DNA of 63,420 bases from assembly GCA_945787555.1 (NCBI GenBank), contig CALZJG010000107.1, positions 1 through 63,420 on the forward strand, given 5' to 3'. The notes beneath the pieces were generated by a model. It saw only the letters and a list, made by a program, of their open reading frames with translations, ran no database searches and was not told where the DNA came from. This document shows, in pieces, positions 22,228-32,433 of the stretch. The DNA comes from an uncultured Chromatiaceae bacterium (lineage in GTDB: Bacteria; Pseudomonadota; Gammaproteobacteria; DRLM01). Numbering within the stretch: the first letter of the stretch is position 1; each line of letters begins with the position of its first letter. Made by a program: the position numbers and the translations under genes.

Positions 22228-23196
22228 CTAGTACCGGATCAAGGCCGAGCCCCAAGTGAAACCAGCGCCGAAGGCCTCCAACAACAGCACGTCGCCGCGT
22301 TGGATGCGCCCGTCTCGTACTGCGACATCCAGCGCCAGAGGGATGGAGGCCGCCGAGGTGTTGCCATGTTCGCCCACGGTGACGACGACGCGTTCCATAG
22401 GCAGGCTCAGCTTGTTGGCGGCGGCGGCGATGATGCGGTAATTGGCTTGATGCGGCACTAGCCAGTCCACGTCGGAACGTTGCATGCCGTTGGCGCCCAA
22501 AGTCTCGTCGACTAAGGAGCCCAGGGTTTTCACCGCGACCTTGAATACTTCACGCCCTTGCATTTGTATGAATGCATGCTGGGTACGCACTTCATCGTAG
22601 CCGCGAGAAATGCCGCAGGGCACGGTCAGCAAAGATTCGTAGCGTCCGTCGGCATGCAAGTGCGTTGAATAAACGCCCGGTTCGTCGGAGGCGCCTAGCA
22701 CCACGGCGCCGGCGCCGTCGCCGAACAACACGCAAGTACCGCGATCAGTCCAGTCGATGATACGTGACAGCGTTTCAGCGCCCACGATCAAGGCATGCCG
22801 GGAGGCGCCGGTGCGCACGAATTTTTCGGCGATACCCAGTGCATAGACGAAGCCGGTGCATACCGCCTGGACGTCGAAGGCCGGGCAGCCTTGGATGCCT
22901 AAACGCTGCTGCAGCAAACAGGCGGTGCCGGGGAACACCTGATCGGGCGTGGTGGTGGCAACGATGATGAGGTCTATGTCGGTGACGCTGATGCCCGCCG
23001 CAGTGATGGCCTTGCGCGCAGCGTGCTCGGCCAAATCACAAGTGGTTTCCTCGGGCGCGGCGATATGGCGCTCATGGATGCCGGTGCGCTCGCGTATCCA
23101 AGCATCGGTGGTGTCGACCATTTTTTCCAGCTCGGCATTGGTGAGCACTGTGTCCGGCAAATAGCCGCCCGTGCCGAGTATGTTCGAGTATTTCAA
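22228..23196 (-). CDS. fabH: 3-oxoacyl-ACP synthase III
   Basis: A 322-residue initiating condensing enzyme that joins acetyl-CoA to malonyl-ACP. The triad reads Cys113 in [10 protein letters not shown], histidine in [12 protein letters not shown] and asparagine in [16 protein letters not shown]. The N-terminus [13 protein letters not shown] and the [20 protein letters not shown] loop are typical. Its ATG overlaps the plsX stop (ATGA), so the two genes are coupled. Confidence 0.95.
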   Translation of the reverse strand: MKYSNILGTGGYLPDTVLTNAELEKMVDTTDAWIRERTGIHERHIAAPEETTCDLAEHAARKAITAAGISVTDIDLIIVATTTPDQVFPGTACLLQQRLGIQGCPAFDVQAVCTGFVYALGIAEKFVRTGASRHALIVGAETLSRIIDWTDRGTCVLFGDGAGAVVLGASDEPGVYSTHLHADGRYESLLTVPCGISRGYDEVRTQHAFIQMQGREVFKVAVKTLGSLVDETLGANGMQRSDVDWLVPHQANYRIIAAAANKLSLPMERVVVTVGEHGNTSAASIPLALDVAVRDGRIQRGDVLLLEAFGAGFTWGSALIRY

Positions 23197-24215
23197 ACCG
23201 CTCGCCTCTCTACTAACAGCGACTCCAATTGTCGGCTGATACGCTGAGGTACATTATTACGCACTTCCATAACCGCTTCATTGATGGCGTTGGCAAAGGC
23301 CATTTTGTCGGCACCGCCGTGACTCTTGATTACGATGCCTTGTAGCCCCAGCAGGCTCGCGCCATTATATTTGCGCGGGTCGATCTTAGCTTTAAACGCA
23401 TTCAGCACTGGCAAGGCCATGGCACCCACTAGTTTGGTGACCAAGTTGCGCTTGAATTCATTGGTAAGATAATGGCGGATCATTCTTGCCACGCCCTCGC
23501 TGGTCTTGAGCGCGACATTGCCCACGAAACCGTCGCACACCACCACATCCACCTTGCCGGCGTAAATGTCGTCGCCTTCCACGAAACCGACATAATTAAG
23601 GTCGCTCTCCTCGAGCATACGCGCGGCTTCCTTGACCCGGTCATTACCCTTGATTTCCTCGGCGCCGATGTTGAGCAGGCCGACGGTGGGGGCTTCGATA
23701 TTGTCCACCGCGCTGGTCAAAGCCGCCCCCATCACCGCGAACTGATACAAGGTGTCGGCATACACATCCACGTTGGCGCCCAAATCCAACACATGAGTAT
23801 GTCCCTTGATGGTGGGTAGGGCGGCGCAAATGGCTGGGCGGTCGATGCCCGGCAGGGTTTTCAGTACGAAACGGGCGGTCGCCATCAACGCGCCGGTGTT
23901 ACCAGCGCTGATGCACGCGTGGGCGCGGCCCTGCTTAACCAGATCGATTGCCACGCGCATGGAGGAGTCCTTCTTGCCACGTAGCGCCGACGAGGGCAGC
24001 TCGTCCATGGCCACGACTTGGGAAGCGGGTTGGATTTCCAACCGTTCGCCCGCGCGCGCGCGATGCGCGCTCAGCTCCACCGTCAGCAGCTCCGGGTCAC
24101 CGACCAGGATAAGCTTAAGATCCTTCTGTGCGGACAGCGCGGTGAGCGCGGCGGGCACGACCACACGCGGACCGTGGTCGCCCCCCATGCCGTCCAGGGC
24201 AATGGTAAGGCTCAA
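23193..24215 (-). CDS. plsX: Phosphate acyltransferase PlsX
   Basis: A 340-residue enzyme that makes acyl-phosphate from acyl-ACP for phospholipid synthesis. Visible are [73 protein letters not shown] and [20 protein letters not shown]. It starts 10 bases after rpmF and overlaps fabH, the classical rpmF-plsX-fabH order linking ribosome and membrane synthesis. Confidence 0.95.
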   Translation of the reverse strand: MSLTIALDGMGGDHGPRVVVPAALTALSAQKDLKLILVGDPELLTVELSAHRARAGERLEIQPASQVVAMDELPSSALRGKKDSSMRVAIDLVKQGRAHACISAGNTGALMATARFVLKTLPGIDRPAICAALPTIKGHTHVLDLGANVDVYADTLYQFAVMGAALTSAVDNIEAPTVGLLNIGAEEIKGNDRVKEAARMLEESDLNYVGFVEGDDIYAGKVDVVVCDGFVGNVALKTSEGVARMIRHYLTNEFKRNLVTKLVGAMALPVLNAFKAKIDPRKYNGASLLGLQGIVIKSHGGADKMAFANAINEAVMEVRNNVPQRISRQLESLLVERRAV

Positions 24216-24225
24216 TCCTTACTCC

Positions 24226-24408
24226 TTATTCATCGCCTTTACTGGCCAGCACTTTGCGGCCGCGGTAGTAACCGTCGGTGCTGATGTGATGGCGTCTGTG
24301 CGTTTCGCCCGAGCTGGGCTCGATGGACAAGCTGGACGGCTTGAGCGCATCATGGGCGCGACGCATGCCGCGCTTGGATGGGGTCTTGCGATTTTTTTGT
24401 ACGGCCAT
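24226..24408 (-). CDS. rpmF: 50S ribosomal protein L32
   Basis: A 60-residue basic protein with the L32 start [20 protein letters not shown] and [20 protein letters not shown]. It lacks the zinc-binding CxxC pairs, so it is the zinc-free form. It lies between yceD and plsX as usual. A GC-rich hairpin precedes its ribosome site. Confidence 0.96.
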   Translation of the reverse strand: MAVQKNRKTPSKRGMRRAHDALKPSSLSIEPSSGETHRRHHISTDGYYRGRKVLASKGDE

Positions 24409-24435
24409 GGTACAAACGCTCCTGTTGTTGCCTAT

Positions 24436-24461
24436 AAAACACCCCCGGCAGCGCCGGGGGT
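24436..24461 (-). terminator. Hairpin with short T-run between yceD and rpmF
   Basis: A perfect 9-base stem ACCCCCGGC/GCCGGGGGT with a 3-base loop (24441-24461), followed on the minus strand by GTTTTAT. It has the form of an intrinsic terminator of moderate strength, placed inside a conserved operon just before rpmF. It may therefore attenuate or protect rather than end transcription. Confidence 0.5.
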
Positions 24462-24466
24462 CGCAT

Positions 24467-24976
24467 TCAATCTCGTTTCAACTGTTCCAATACCGCGAAC
24501 GGATTGGGCCGTTCGTCGTCGGTCACGGGCTCTTGCTGGTCTGTTTGCGCCGCGTGACAGCCTCCTAGCTCATGGCACGCCACCACCGGCAGGGCGAGTA
24601 TCAACTCATCCTCTACCAATTCGGTCAATGACACGGGATCCTCTCCCACTAACAATGGGTCGTAATGTCCAGACAGCCGCTCGGCCTCCGCCTCGGATCC
24701 GACCACGCCGAGGCTCACCGACACTCGCACCGGCAATGTCATGGGCGCCAGACAGCGCTGACAGATCAACACCACGGCGGCCTTGATAGTCCCCTGCACA
24801 TTACGGGTACCGTCGAGATCCACACCGAAATTCAACGCGACTTCCGCCTCCCCCGCTGCCTCGTGCAATAAGGTGGCAAGACGGCGCATTTTGGCGATAG
24901 CAATCCGCCCTTCCAGGATGCGACCAGCCTCCGCGTAACGGAGCGGATCGAGGGTCTCGGGTAGGCGCGCCAACAT
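24467..24976 (-). CDS. yceD: YceD / DUF177 family protein
   Basis: A 169-residue protein of the YceD family, named for its place before rpmF. The cysteine motif [11 protein letters not shown] lies mid-protein, two further cysteines lie in [12 protein letters not shown], and the C-terminus [14 protein letters not shown] is characteristic. The family is linked to ribosome RNA accumulation in plants and bacteria; the exact biochemical role is not established. Four cysteines could bind a metal. It is the first gene of the minus-strand operon and is divergent from the carboxylase genes. Confidence 0.88.
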   Translation of the reverse strand: MLARLPETLDPLRYAEAGRILEGRIAIAKMRRLATLLHEAAGEAEVALNFGVDLDGTRNVQGTIKAAVVLICQRCLAPMTLPVRVSVSLGVVGSEAEAERLSGHYDPLLVGEDPVSLTELVEDELILALPVVACHELGGCHAAQTDQQEPVTDDERPNPFAVLEQLKRD

Positions 24977-25067
24977 AAGCCGGCAATCATATAATCAACC
25001 CGGCCCGCTGTCAAAGAAGAAATACATCAAAAGTTCAGATATTCCAGTACATTGCACATTTTTTCGC

Positions 25068-25096
25068 TTGACTTCCCCTAACCTTTTCCGTAGAAA
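25068..25096 (+). promoter_or_regulatory. Candidate sigma-70 promoter of the pyruvate carboxylase operon
   Basis: TTGACT at 25068-25073 (5 of 6) is followed by exactly 17 bases and then TAGAAA at 25091-25096 (4 of 6). Transcription would begin near 25103, leaving a leader of about 115 bases before the TTG start. It lies in the 241-base divergent gap with yceD. Confidence 0.55.
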
Positions 25097-25165
25097 CAGC
25101 TGCTGATTGTTGCCGACGGCAAGGGAATCCGTCCGCGTCCGCGCGGGCGTCCTGCAAGGTCACGG

Positions 25166-25193
25166 GAGCCTAACCGGTGTCACCGGGAGGCTC
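25166..25193 (+). promoter_or_regulatory. Leader hairpin before the pyruvate carboxylase operon
   Basis: Nested perfect stems: GAGCCT (25166-25171) pairs with AGGCTC (25188-25193), and inside it CCGGTG (25174-25179) pairs with CACCGG (25181-25186). There is no T-run, so it is not a plain terminator. It ends 24 bases before the TTG start and could affect ribosome access or mRNA stability; the function is inferred only from position. Confidence 0.5.
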
Positions 25194-25217
25194 TCAACAC
25201 AGTGATTGGAAGGTCGC

Positions 25218-26636
25218 TTGATTAAGAAAATTCTCATCGCCAATCGGGGTGAAATCGCCGTGCGCATCGTCCGGGCCTGCGCGGAAATGGGCATCACCTC
25301 GGTGGCGATTTACACCGACGCTGATCGCCACGGCCTGCATGTCAAAAAGGCGGACGAATCCTACAACATCGGTCCCGATTCGGTGGCCGGCTATCTCAAC
25401 GCTCATCGTATCGTTAATCTCGCCGCGGCCACTGGCTGTGACGCCCTGCATCCCGGCTACGGCTTTCTCTCCGAAAATCCCTTGCTGGCCGACATTTGCG
25501 CACGACGCGGCATCCAATTCATCGGCCCGCCTGCGGATGTCATCCGGCGCATGGGCGACAAGGTCGAGGCGCGCCGCACCATGCAAGAAGCCGGCATTCC
25601 GGTTACTCCCGGTAGCGACGGCAGTTTGGCCAATGTCGAGGAAGCGGTCAGCTGCGCCAGCGAAATCGGCTATCCGGTGATGTTAAAGGCGACGTCGGGC
25701 GGCGGCGGGCGCGGCATACGCCGCTGCGAAAACGAGAAGGATCTGCGCCGTAATTTCGACCGCGTGGTTTCCGAGGCGACCAAAGCTTTCGGCAGCGCCG
25801 AAGTATTCGTGGAAAAATGTATCGTCAATCCGCGCCATATCGAAGTACAAATACTCGCCGACCATCACGGTCGTGTGGTGCACTTATTCGAGCGTGATTG
25901 CTCCATTCAGCGCCGCCATCAAAAGCTGGTCGAAATCGCCCCCTCGCCGCAACTCAACGAGGAACAACGCAAGATGCTAGGCAAGCTGGCGGTGCGCGCC
26001 GCCAAAGCCACGCGTTATCGCAACGCCGGCACGGTGGAATTTCTCATGGATCAGGACGACAGCTTCTACTTCATGGAAATGAACACGCGCCTGCAAGTCG
26101 AACACTGCGTGACCGAGCAGATTACCGGCATCGATATCGTGCGCGAACAGATTCGTATCGCCGCCGGCTTGAAAATGCAATACACCCAGCGCGACATCAA
26201 ACGACGCGGTTATGCCATGGAATTTCGCATCAACGCCGAGGATCCGCGCAATGATTTTCTGCCCAGCTTCGGACGCATCACGCGCTACTTCGCCCCCGGT
26301 GGCATCGGCGTGCGCACCGATGCCGCGATCTACACCGGATACGAACTGCCGCCTCACTACGATTCCCTGTGCGCCAAACTCACGGTATGGGCGCTGACTT
26401 GGGACGAGCTATTGGAACGCGGCATCCGCGCGCTCAACGATATCGGGGTATATGGTGTGAAAACTACTATCCCCTATCATCTTGAAATCTTAAAGTCGGC
26501 ACAATTCCAAGCCGGTCACTTCGATACCAGTTTCGTGGAAATGCATCCCGAACTGGTCGAATACTCGGTGCGTCGTCCGCCGCGCGAACTGGCCGCAGTT
26601 ATCAGCGCCGCCGTCGCCGCTCACATGGGCATGTGA
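25218..26636 (+). CDS. pycA: Pyruvate carboxylase subunit A (biotin carboxylase type)
   Basis: A 472-residue ATP-grasp biotin carboxylase. I start at the TTG at 25218, preceded by GGAAGG, because it gives MIKKILIANRGEIAVRIVRA, the family N-terminus; another TTG at 25206 adds four residues. Visible are GCDALHPGYGFLSENP, the ATP-binding MLKATSGGGGRGIRRCEN, FVEKCIVNPRHIEVQI, RDCSIQRRHQKLVEIAP and MEMNTRLQVEHCVTE. It carboxylates biotin on the partner encoded next. AccC of acetyl-CoA carboxylase is very similar, but the adjacent carboxyltransferase/biotin gene indicates a two-subunit pyruvate carboxylase (or an oxaloacetate decarboxylase-like enzyme working toward oxaloacetate). Confidence 0.88.
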   Translation: MIKKILIANRGEIAVRIVRACAEMGITSVAIYTDADRHGLHVKKADESYNIGPDSVAGYLNAHRIVNLAAATGCDALHPGYGFLSENPLLADICARRGIQFIGPPADVIRRMGDKVEARRTMQEAGIPVTPGSDGSLANVEEAVSCASEIGYPVMLKATSGGGGRGIRRCENEKDLRRNFDRVVSEATKAFGSAEVFVEKCIVNPRHIEVQILADHHGRVVHLFERDCSIQRRHQKLVEIAPSPQLNEEQRKMLGKLAVRAAKATRYRNAGTVEFLMDQDDSFYFMEMNTRLQVEHCVTEQITGIDIVREQIRIAAGLKMQYTQRDIKRRGYAMEFRINAEDPRNDFLPSFGRITRYFAPGGIGVRTDAAIYTGYELPPHYDSLCAKLTVWALTWDELLERGIRALNDIGVYGVKTTIPYHLEILKSAQFQAGHFDTSFVEMHPELVEYSVRRPPRELAAVISAAVAAHMGM

Positions 26637-26667
26637 CCAACAGCTAGCACAACCACGGGTAAGCTTC

Positions 26668-28479
26668 ATGACCAAGGTCAACATCACGGAAACGATACTG
26701 CGCGACGCCCACCAGTCTTTGATCGCCACGCGCATGCGCACCGAGGACATGCTGCCGGTTTGCGACAAACTGGACCAAGCCGGATTCTGGTCGCTGGAAA
26801 TGTGGGGCGGCGCCACCTTCGACAGTTGCCTGCGTTTCTTAAAGGAAGATCCGTGGGAGCGCTTGCGTAGTTTGCGCGCCGCCTTGCCCAATACGCGCTT
26901 GCAAATGTTGTTACGCGGCCAAAATTTGCTCGGCTACCGCCATTACTCCGATGACGTGGTGCGGGCCTTCGTCGAGCGAGCCGCCGCCAACGGCATCGAT
27001 GTATTTCGCATATTCGATGCGCTCAACGATACGCGCAATCTGCGCGTGGCCATCGACGCCGTGAAAGCGGCCGGCAAACACGCCCAAGGCACGCTGTGTT
27101 ACACCACCAGCCCCGTGCACAGCATCGCCAAGTTCGTGGCGATGGCGGTGGAGCTGGAAAAAATGCGTTGCGACAGCATCGCCATCAAGGACATGGCCGG
27201 TCTGCTCACGCCCTATGTCACGGCCGATTTAGTCAAGGCGTTGAAAAATGCGATCACACTGCCGGTACATCTGCACTCCCACGCCACCGCGGGACTGGCC
27301 GACCTGTGCCAACTCAAGGCGGTGGAAAACGGTTGTCGCCACATCGACACCGCCCTCTCCCCCTTCTCGGGCGGCACCAGTCACCCGCCCACGGAAAGCA
27401 TGGTGGCGGCGTTCATGGCCACGGAGTATGACACCGGGCTCGATCTCGAACTGCTACAAGATATCGGCATGTACTTTTATCAAGTGCGCAAGAAATATCT
27501 TCGCTACGAGAGCGAATTCACCGGCGTTGACACCCGTGTGCAAGTCAACCAGATCCCCGGCGGCATGATCTCCAATCTCGCCAATCAACTGCGTGAGCAG
27601 GGCGCGCTGGATAAAATGAACGAGGTACTCCTTGAAGTGCCGCGGGTGCGCGAGGACTTAGGCTATCCGCCCTTGGTGACGCCGACTTCGCAAATCGTCG
27701 GCACCCAAGCGGTGCTCAACGTACTCACCGGTGCGCGCTACAAAAGCATCACTAACGAAGTGAAGTATTACCTGCAGGGCCGTTACGGCCAACCGCCCGG
27801 CAAGGTTAATCAGATCGTGCGCCAACAGGCGATAGGCAATGAGGAAGTGATCGATTGCCGCCCGGCCGACTTATTGAAAGATGAGATGCACGCCCTCAAG
27901 GACGAGATCGGTGAGTTGGCTAAGAGTGAAGAAGACGTGCTCAGCTACGCCATGTTCCCGGAGGTCGCGCGCGCATTCCTTGAGCAACGCACCACCGGCA
28001 ACTTGACGCCCGAGCCGTTGGAAGACATTGATGGTGCCACGACCGCCGCCGCGCCTGAGGCGGTGCCGGTGGAATTCAACGTCACCATGCATGGCGAGTC
28101 TTATCACATCAAAGTGACTGGCAGTGGCCACAAGGCGCAGAACCGGCGGCCGTTCTACGTGTCGGTCGATGGCCAACCCGAAGAAATTATGGTCGAGACG
28201 CTAGAAGAGTTGGACGTCGGCGGCGAGACCAAGGTCAAGGGCAGCAAACGCCCCAAGGCGCACGCGCCCGGACATGTCACCACCTCCATGCCCGGCACCA
28301 TCGTCGATGTCTTGGTGCAAGTCGGCGACCAGGTGAACGAGGGCGATCCGGTGCTGATCACCGAGGCTATGAAGATGGAAACCGAAATCCACGCCGCCAT
28401 CGCCGGCACAGTGAAGGTCGTGCACGTCGCCAAGGGTGACAGTGTCAATCCCGACGAGGCGTTGATCGAGATCGAATAA
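26668..28479 (+). CDS. pycB: Pyruvate carboxylase subunit B / oxaloacetate decarboxylase alpha-type
   Basis: A 603-residue protein with two domains. The N-terminal carboxyltransferase shows [20 protein letters not shown], the metal and substrate motifs in [30 protein letters not shown] and [16 protein letters not shown]-terminal biotinyl domain after a short linker carries Lys569 in [12 protein letters not shown] as the biotin site. Together with PycA it would convert pyruvate and bicarbonate to oxaloacetate and refill the citrate cycle. OadA of the sodium-pump decarboxylase is the same family; no OadB or OadG membrane genes are nearby, which argues for the carboxylase. It begins 31 bases after pycA. 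Confidence 0.87.
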   Translation: MTKVNITETILRDAHQSLIATRMRTEDMLPVCDKLDQAGFWSLEMWGGATFDSCLRFLKEDPWERLRSLRAALPNTRLQMLLRGQNLLGYRHYSDDVVRAFVERAAANGIDVFRIFDALNDTRNLRVAIDAVKAAGKHAQGTLCYTTSPVHSIAKFVAMAVELEKMRCDSIAIKDMAGLLTPYVTADLVKALKNAITLPVHLHSHATAGLADLCQLKAVENGCRHIDTALSPFSGGTSHPPTESMVAAFMATEYDTGLDLELLQDIGMYFYQVRKKYLRYESEFTGVDTRVQVNQIPGGMISNLANQLREQGALDKMNEVLLEVPRVREDLGYPPLVTPTSQIVGTQAVLNVLTGARYKSITNEVKYYLQGRYGQPPGKVNQIVRQQAIGNEEVIDCRPADLLKDEMHALKDEIGELAKSEEDVLSYAMFPEVARAFLEQRTTGNLTPEPLEDIDGATTAAAPEAVPVEFNVTMHGESYHIKVTGSGHKAQNRRPFYVSVDGQPEEIMVETLEELDVGGETKVKGSKRPKAHAPGHVTTSMPGTIVDVLVQVGDQVNEGDPVLITEAMKMETEIHAAIAGTVKVVHVAKGDSVNPDEALIEIE

Positions 28480-29057
28480 TGCCCGCGTTGGTACTCGCCT
28501 CCACCTCGCCCTATCGGCGCGAACTCCTGGAACGTCTAGGCTTGGCATTCTCTACCGCCGCGCCGCAAGTGGATGAAACGCCGCGCGCGGGGGAAAGTCC
28601 GCGTGACTTGGTCATGCGTTTGGCCGCGGCCAAGGCGCGCGCCGTGGCCGCGCATTATCCTGATGCGCTGATCATCGGCTCGGATCAAGTTGCCTTGTTG
28701 AAGAACAAGATCCTGGGCAAACCCGGCGATCATGCCGGCGCCGTGGAACAGCTCAGCGCCGCGTCCGGTCAGCGTGTGGAATTTCTCACTGGGCTATGTC
28801 TACTGCATGCGGCAAGCGGTCGCGCGCAAGCCGATGTCATACCCTACGCCGTACACTTCCGCCCGCTGACCCCAGCTCAAATCGAGCGCTACTTGAACCG
28901 CGAACAACCCTTTCAATGTGCCGGTTCGTTCAAGTCGGAAGGCTTGGGTATCACCCTGTTCGAGCGCCTGGAGGGCGATGATCCCAGCGCCCTTATCGGC
29001 CTGCCCTTGATACGCCTGGTCTCGATGTTGCGCATCGAAGGTCTCGAGCTGCCGTGA
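28479..29057 (+). CDS. Maf/YceF-type nucleotide pyrophosphatase
   Basis: A 192-residue Maf-family house-cleaning pyrophosphatase. Motifs are [19 protein letters not shown], the base-recognition segment [38 protein letters not shown] and [20 protein letters not shown]. The SDQVALL and FKSEGLG versions match the YceF branch, which acts on 7-methyl-GTP in Escherichia coli. The start overlaps the pycB stop (TAATG), so it is coupled to the carboxylase operon. In Escherichia coli yceF is the divergent neighbour of yceD; here the two pyc genes lie between them. Confidence 0.88.
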   Translation: MPALVLASTSPYRRELLERLGLAFSTAAPQVDETPRAGESPRDLVMRLAAAKARAVAAHYPDALIIGSDQVALLKNKILGKPGDHAGAVEQLSAASGQRVEFLTGLCLLHAASGRAQADVIPYAVHFRPLTPAQIERYLNREQPFQCAGSFKSEGLGITLFERLEGDDPSALIGLPLIRLVSMLRIEGLELP

Positions 29058-29195
29058 ATAGGGCTCATGCAGCGAGGAGCCCCAACCGCCGGGACGAGGG
29101 CGTGGTCACCACCCGTCCAGCCTCCAGGCCGGCTTGCCCACTAGCGCCCTCACCCGGCCCCCTACGGGCCACGCCTGCACCCCGTCTCGCTACGT

Positions 29196-29213
29196 TTTCC
29201 CGCCTGCGGGAAA
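29196..29213. repeat. Palindromic hairpin in the maf-sppA convergent gap
   Basis: TTTCCCGC and GCGGGAAA separated by two bases, a perfect 8-base stem. It sits in a 219-base, C/G-rich gap between convergent genes. It has no T-run beyond the arms. It may act as a bidirectional RNA 3' end or be a small dispersed repeat; a genome-wide copy count would decide. Confidence 0.4.
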
Positions 29214-29276
29214 GGGCGCGCCTAACTTGGGAATGGCTGTGACTTGCCGCATTAATGATGACCGGCTCGGCGGTGA

Positions 29277-30371
29277 TCAGCGTAACGCGTCGCGGTTGAG
29301 ACCCACTGCGTTGGTCACGGTCTCGGCCATGACCACGCCAAGACGGTCGGCGAAGCGCTCGAACGGGGTGGGCCGATGTGTGAAATCGACCAGCTTCTCG
29401 GCGCCCACCACTTCCCGCGCCACATAACTGCTGCTGCCTAACGCATCGACCAGCCCTAATTCGATGGCTTGTTCGCCGGTCCAATACAAACCGTTGAACA
29501 ACTCGTGATCCTCACCCTTCAAGCGATCGCCGCGCCCTTGTTTGACGACGCTGATGAATTGTTGATGGATGTTGCCGAGCAAGGTTTGGATATGTTGTAC
29601 CTCTTCTTGCTTGAGCGGCGAGAAGGGATCGAGCATGGCCTTGTCGTCCCCGGCGGCGAGTTGGCGGCGCTCGATGCCGAGCTTTTGCATTGCCTCCACG
29701 AAACCGAAGGTAGACAAGCCGCTCAAACGCACGCCGATGGAACCGACAATGCTAGCCTTATCCACGAAGATCTTGTCCGCCGCTGCGGCGATGTAATAGC
29801 CGCCCGAAGCACAGATGTCCGTGACCACGGCGTATAAAGGCGTATCGGGATATTCACCGCGTAGGCGGCGTATTTCATCATTGATGTAACCGGCCTGTAC
29901 AGGGCTGCCGCCGGGACTGTTGATGCGGATGATGACCGCCTTGGTCCCCTTGCTTTTGAAGGCGTCGCGCAACGCCGTGACGATATTGTCGGCATTGGCT
30001 TCGGTGTTGTCGGCGATGATGCCCTGCAATTCCACCAGGGCAGTATGCTTGCCACCATCGCCCAGACCGTCCTCGGGCAGCAGGTTACCGCGATACATGA
30101 ATAGAATAATGAATAGATAAATGAAAATCAGAAACTTGAAGAAAATGCTCCAGCGCCGCGCGCGGCGCTGTTCCGATAAGGAGGCAAAAGCCAATTTGGA
30201 GACGACTTCGCGCTCCCAGGCGCCGGTGGCGGCGACGGACGCCGCGGTGGCTTTAGGCTGGGGTTCGGAGGCGCCGGCCTGCGGGTGGCTAGCGCCGACC
30301 TGCGGCTCATGCAGTGGCCCTTCCCATGACTGACGCGAATTATCCGGGGGCGTTTTGTCGTTGTCGCTCAT
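29277..30371 (-). CDS. sppA: SppA-like S49 signal peptide peptidase
   Basis: A 364-residue membrane-anchored protease of family S49. A proline- and glutamine-rich cytoplasmic tail (residues 1-70) leads to one membrane helix (about 75-93, FFKFLIFIYLFIILFM). The periplasmic domain has INSPGGSPVQAGYINDEI, the catalytic Ser189 in DICASGGYYIAAAADKIF and the likely general-base Lys244 in AAGDDKAMLDPFSP. It degrades leftover signal peptides in the membrane. Length matches the short, single-domain form, not the double-length Escherichia coli enzyme. It follows the HAD gene after about 56 bases. Confidence 0.9.
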   Translation of the reverse strand: MSDNDKTPPDNSRQSWEGPLHEPQVGASHPQAGASEPQPKATAASVAATGAWEREVVSKLAFASLSEQRRARRWSIFFKFLIFIYLFIILFMYRGNLLPEDGLGDGGKHTALVELQGIIADNTEANADNIVTALRDAFKSKGTKAVIIRINSPGGSPVQAGYINDEIRRLRGEYPDTPLYAVVTDICASGGYYIAAAADKIFVDKASIVGSIGVRLSGLSTFGFVEAMQKLGIERRQLAAGDDKAMLDPFSPLKQEEVQHIQTLLGNIHQQFISVVKQGRGDRLKGEDHELFNGLYWTGEQAIELGLVDALGSSSYVAREVVGAEKLVDFTHRPTPFERFADRLGVVMAETVTNAVGLNRDALR

Positions 30372-30427
30372 GAGCGTGATAATCCTTCCAAGTTAATCCC
30401 TGACTGTTGGTAAATAGCGGTCGCTAG

Positions 30428-31093
30428 TCAAGTTCTCTGCAGCTGCCCGAACCATGCCGACAGTTCGAGCATGTCATCGACACAAGCCAGCGGTTGATGT
30501 GCCAGCAAACGCGCCTGGTCATGTACGCCATAACCAACGCCTAGGGCCGCCACGCCGGCATTCTTAGCCATCAGCATATCGTACTCCGAATCGCCGACCA
30601 TCAGCGCCTCGTGCGGCGCTACGCCCACTTGTTCCATGACATCCAGCAGCATTTGCGGATGCGGCTTGGAAAAGCTCTCGTCGGCACAGCGGGTGGCGTG
30701 AAACAAATGCCGGCAGTCGTGCTCGTCCAGCACCCGATCCAGCCCCCGGCGGCTCTTGCCGGTGGCGACGGCGAGAAAATACCCCTCAGCATTCAATCGC
30801 CGCAGCAACGCCAAGGCGCCGCTGAACAACGGTGTGGCGGTAGGATTGGCCACCAAAAAGTGATGGCGATAACGCTCAGCAAACTGCTGATGCGTAGTCA
30901 CGTCTTGGTCGGGATACAAGGCCGCGATCGCCTCCATCAAGCCGAGGCCGATCACATTGCGCAAGGTATCATCGCTCAACGCCGGCAAGTCCAGGTCAGC
31001 GCCCGCCCCACGCAAGCAGCCGACGATGCGTGCCACCGAGTCCATTAGCGTGCCATCCCATTCAAAAACAATCAGTTGAAAGCGATTAGTCAT
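30428..31093 (-). CDS. HAD-superfamily protein with altered catalytic motif
   Basis: A 221-residue HAD-like protein resembling phosphoglycolate phosphatase relatives usually found beside rluC. Motif II ([14 protein letters not shown]), the lysine in [11 protein letters not shown] and motif IV ([16 protein letters not shown]) are intact. Motif I reads [10 protein letters not shown]: the nucleophile aspartate of the normal DxDGT is glutamate (Glu11), while Asp13 is kept. The codon is GAA. HAD phosphatases need that first Asp to form the aspartyl-phosphate, so activity is doubtful. The start at 31093 overlaps the rluC stop by eight bases. Upstream in-frame ATGs lie inside rluC. Confidence 0.85.
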   Translation of the reverse strand: MTNRFQLIVFEWDGTLMDSVARIVGCLRGAGADLDLPALSDDTLRNVIGLGLMEAIAALYPDQDVTTHQQFAERYRHHFLVANPTATPLFSGALALLRRLNAEGYFLAVATGKSRRGLDRVLDEHDCRHLFHATRCADESFSKPHPQMLLDVMEQVGVAPHEALMVGDSEYDMLMAKNAGVAALGVGYGVHDQARLLAHQPLACVDDMLELSAWFGQLQRT

Positions 31094-32063
31094 TCTGTTT
31101 CTCAATATCGAGACGCAATTCCTCGACGATTTTTTGCAGATCATCATCTAACGGCGCCGACACCCTGAGACGCTCACCGCTGGCGGGCAAGCGCAAGCTG
31201 AGCGATTCGGCATGTAGGAATAATCGCGTCAACCCTCGCTCCCGCATGGCTCTATTGAACGCGGCCTCGCCATATTTTTCGTCGCCGGCGATGGGGTGCC
31301 CGGCATGCGCGGCGTGCACCCGTATTTGATGGGTGCGACCGGTGAGCGGCGCCGCTTCGATCAGCGTCGCGCCGCGCAAACGCGCGCGTAGGCGGAACTC
31401 GGTGGTCGATGCCTTGCCATCATCGCTGACCCGCACCATGCGTTCGCCGGAGCTCAAGGTATTCTTACGCAACGACGCCGACACCGAGCGCCGCCGCTCC
31501 GGCCATGTCCCTTGCACCAGAGCCAGATAACGCTTGTCCACGCCCTCACTGCGCAGCATTTCATGTACGGCGCGCAAGGTGCTGCGGCGCTTGGCCACCA
31601 TCAAGCAACCGGAAGTGTCCCGATCGAGGCGGTGCACCAGCTCCAGAAAGGGCGCCTCCGGCCTTGCTGCGCGCAGCGCTTCGATGACGCCATAGTTGAC
31701 GCCGCTGCCACCATGCACGGCTAGGCCGGCCGGCTTGTTGAGAACCAACAAGTGCTTGTCTTCGTAGATAACTGATTCTTCTATTCGTTCGACCACTCTT
31801 TTGCCAGGCTCGGCACGCTCCTTGGGACTGGGGAGGCGCAGCGGCGGAACCCGTATGACATCACCCGCCGCCAAACGATAGGTGGGCTTGGCGCGTCCCT
31901 TGTTGACGCGGACTTCGCCCTTGCGCAGCACGCGATAAATGAGGGTGCGCGGCACGCCTTTCAGGTAGGTCAACAGAAAATTATCGATGCGCTGGCCGGC
32001 TTGCTCGGTAGTGATTTCCAGCCATTGCACCGGGTTCCGGGGTTGAGTGGGAACATCATTCAT
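31086..32063 (-). CDS. rluC: 23S rRNA pseudouridine synthase RluC
   Basis: A 325-residue RluA-family synthase. An S4 RNA-binding domain is at residues about 22-75 ([20 protein letters not shown], then [20 protein letters not shown]), and the catalytic domain carries Asp147 in [17 protein letters not shown] and [20 protein letters not shown]. It makes pseudouridines in 23S rRNA (955, 2504 and 2580 in Escherichia coli). It is divergent from rne, the conserved gammaproteobacterial arrangement that distinguishes RluC from its paralogues. Confidence 0.92.
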   Translation of the reverse strand: MNDVPTQPRNPVQWLEITTEQAGQRIDNFLLTYLKGVPRTLIYRVLRKGEVRVNKGRAKPTYRLAAGDVIRVPPLRLPSPKERAEPGKRVVERIEESVIYEDKHLLVLNKPAGLAVHGGSGVNYGVIEALRAARPEAPFLELVHRLDRDTSGCLMVAKRRSTLRAVHEMLRSEGVDKRYLALVQGTWPERRRSVSASLRKNTLSSGERMVRVSDDGKASTTEFRLRARLRGATLIEAAPLTGRTHQIRVHAAHAGHPIAGDEKYGEAAFNRAMRERGLTRLFLHAESLSLRLPASGERLRVSAPLDDDLQKIVEELRLDIEKQND

Positions 32064-32130
32064 TTTTTTAGAGATAACAATTGACTACTGTTTACGCAAG
32101 GTGTGTAACGCTGATATATTAAGTCAGCGT

Positions 32131-32155
32131 CATTCCCGCTCGATTAGCGGGAATG
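32131..32155. repeat. Perfect palindromic hairpin between rluC and rne
   Basis: CATTCCCGCT and AGCGGGAATG around a 5-base loop, a perfect 10-base stem. There is no T-run. It lies 68 bases upstream of rluC and far from rne. It resembles short dispersed palindromic repeats of proteobacteria or could be a protein-binding site; copies elsewhere are unknown. Confidence 0.45.
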
Positions 32156-32433
32156 GGAGCCCCGTAGGCTAACGGCGCTCCGCACGATTGGTGCGATGAT
32201 CCGCTTCATCCGCCCTCTCCGCCGCCCGGTAGCAGATCGCCGCACTCTTGCGGGCGACTGTAGACCCGGCGATGCATGGAGCAGGTGTGGTACTCGGAGA
32301 CTATGAGGTGGCGGGAGTATAAACCATGGCGCCTGCGCCGATAAGAATATTGAAGCGGGGAATTGTACCACCGTGATACGCAAACAGCCGACGGCATGCT
32401 CAACGGGCCGTAGCGTTTAAGTCCATGTGACAT

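Noticed and set aside
25166-25193. Riboswitch in the pyruvate carboxylase leader
   Set aside because: The hairpin is real, but only about 115 bases of leader exist and no known riboswitch consensus could be recognised.
29058-29276. tRNA or small RNA in the C/G-rich maf-sppA gap
   Set aside because: No cloverleaf, T-loop or CCA pattern; only a short palindrome.
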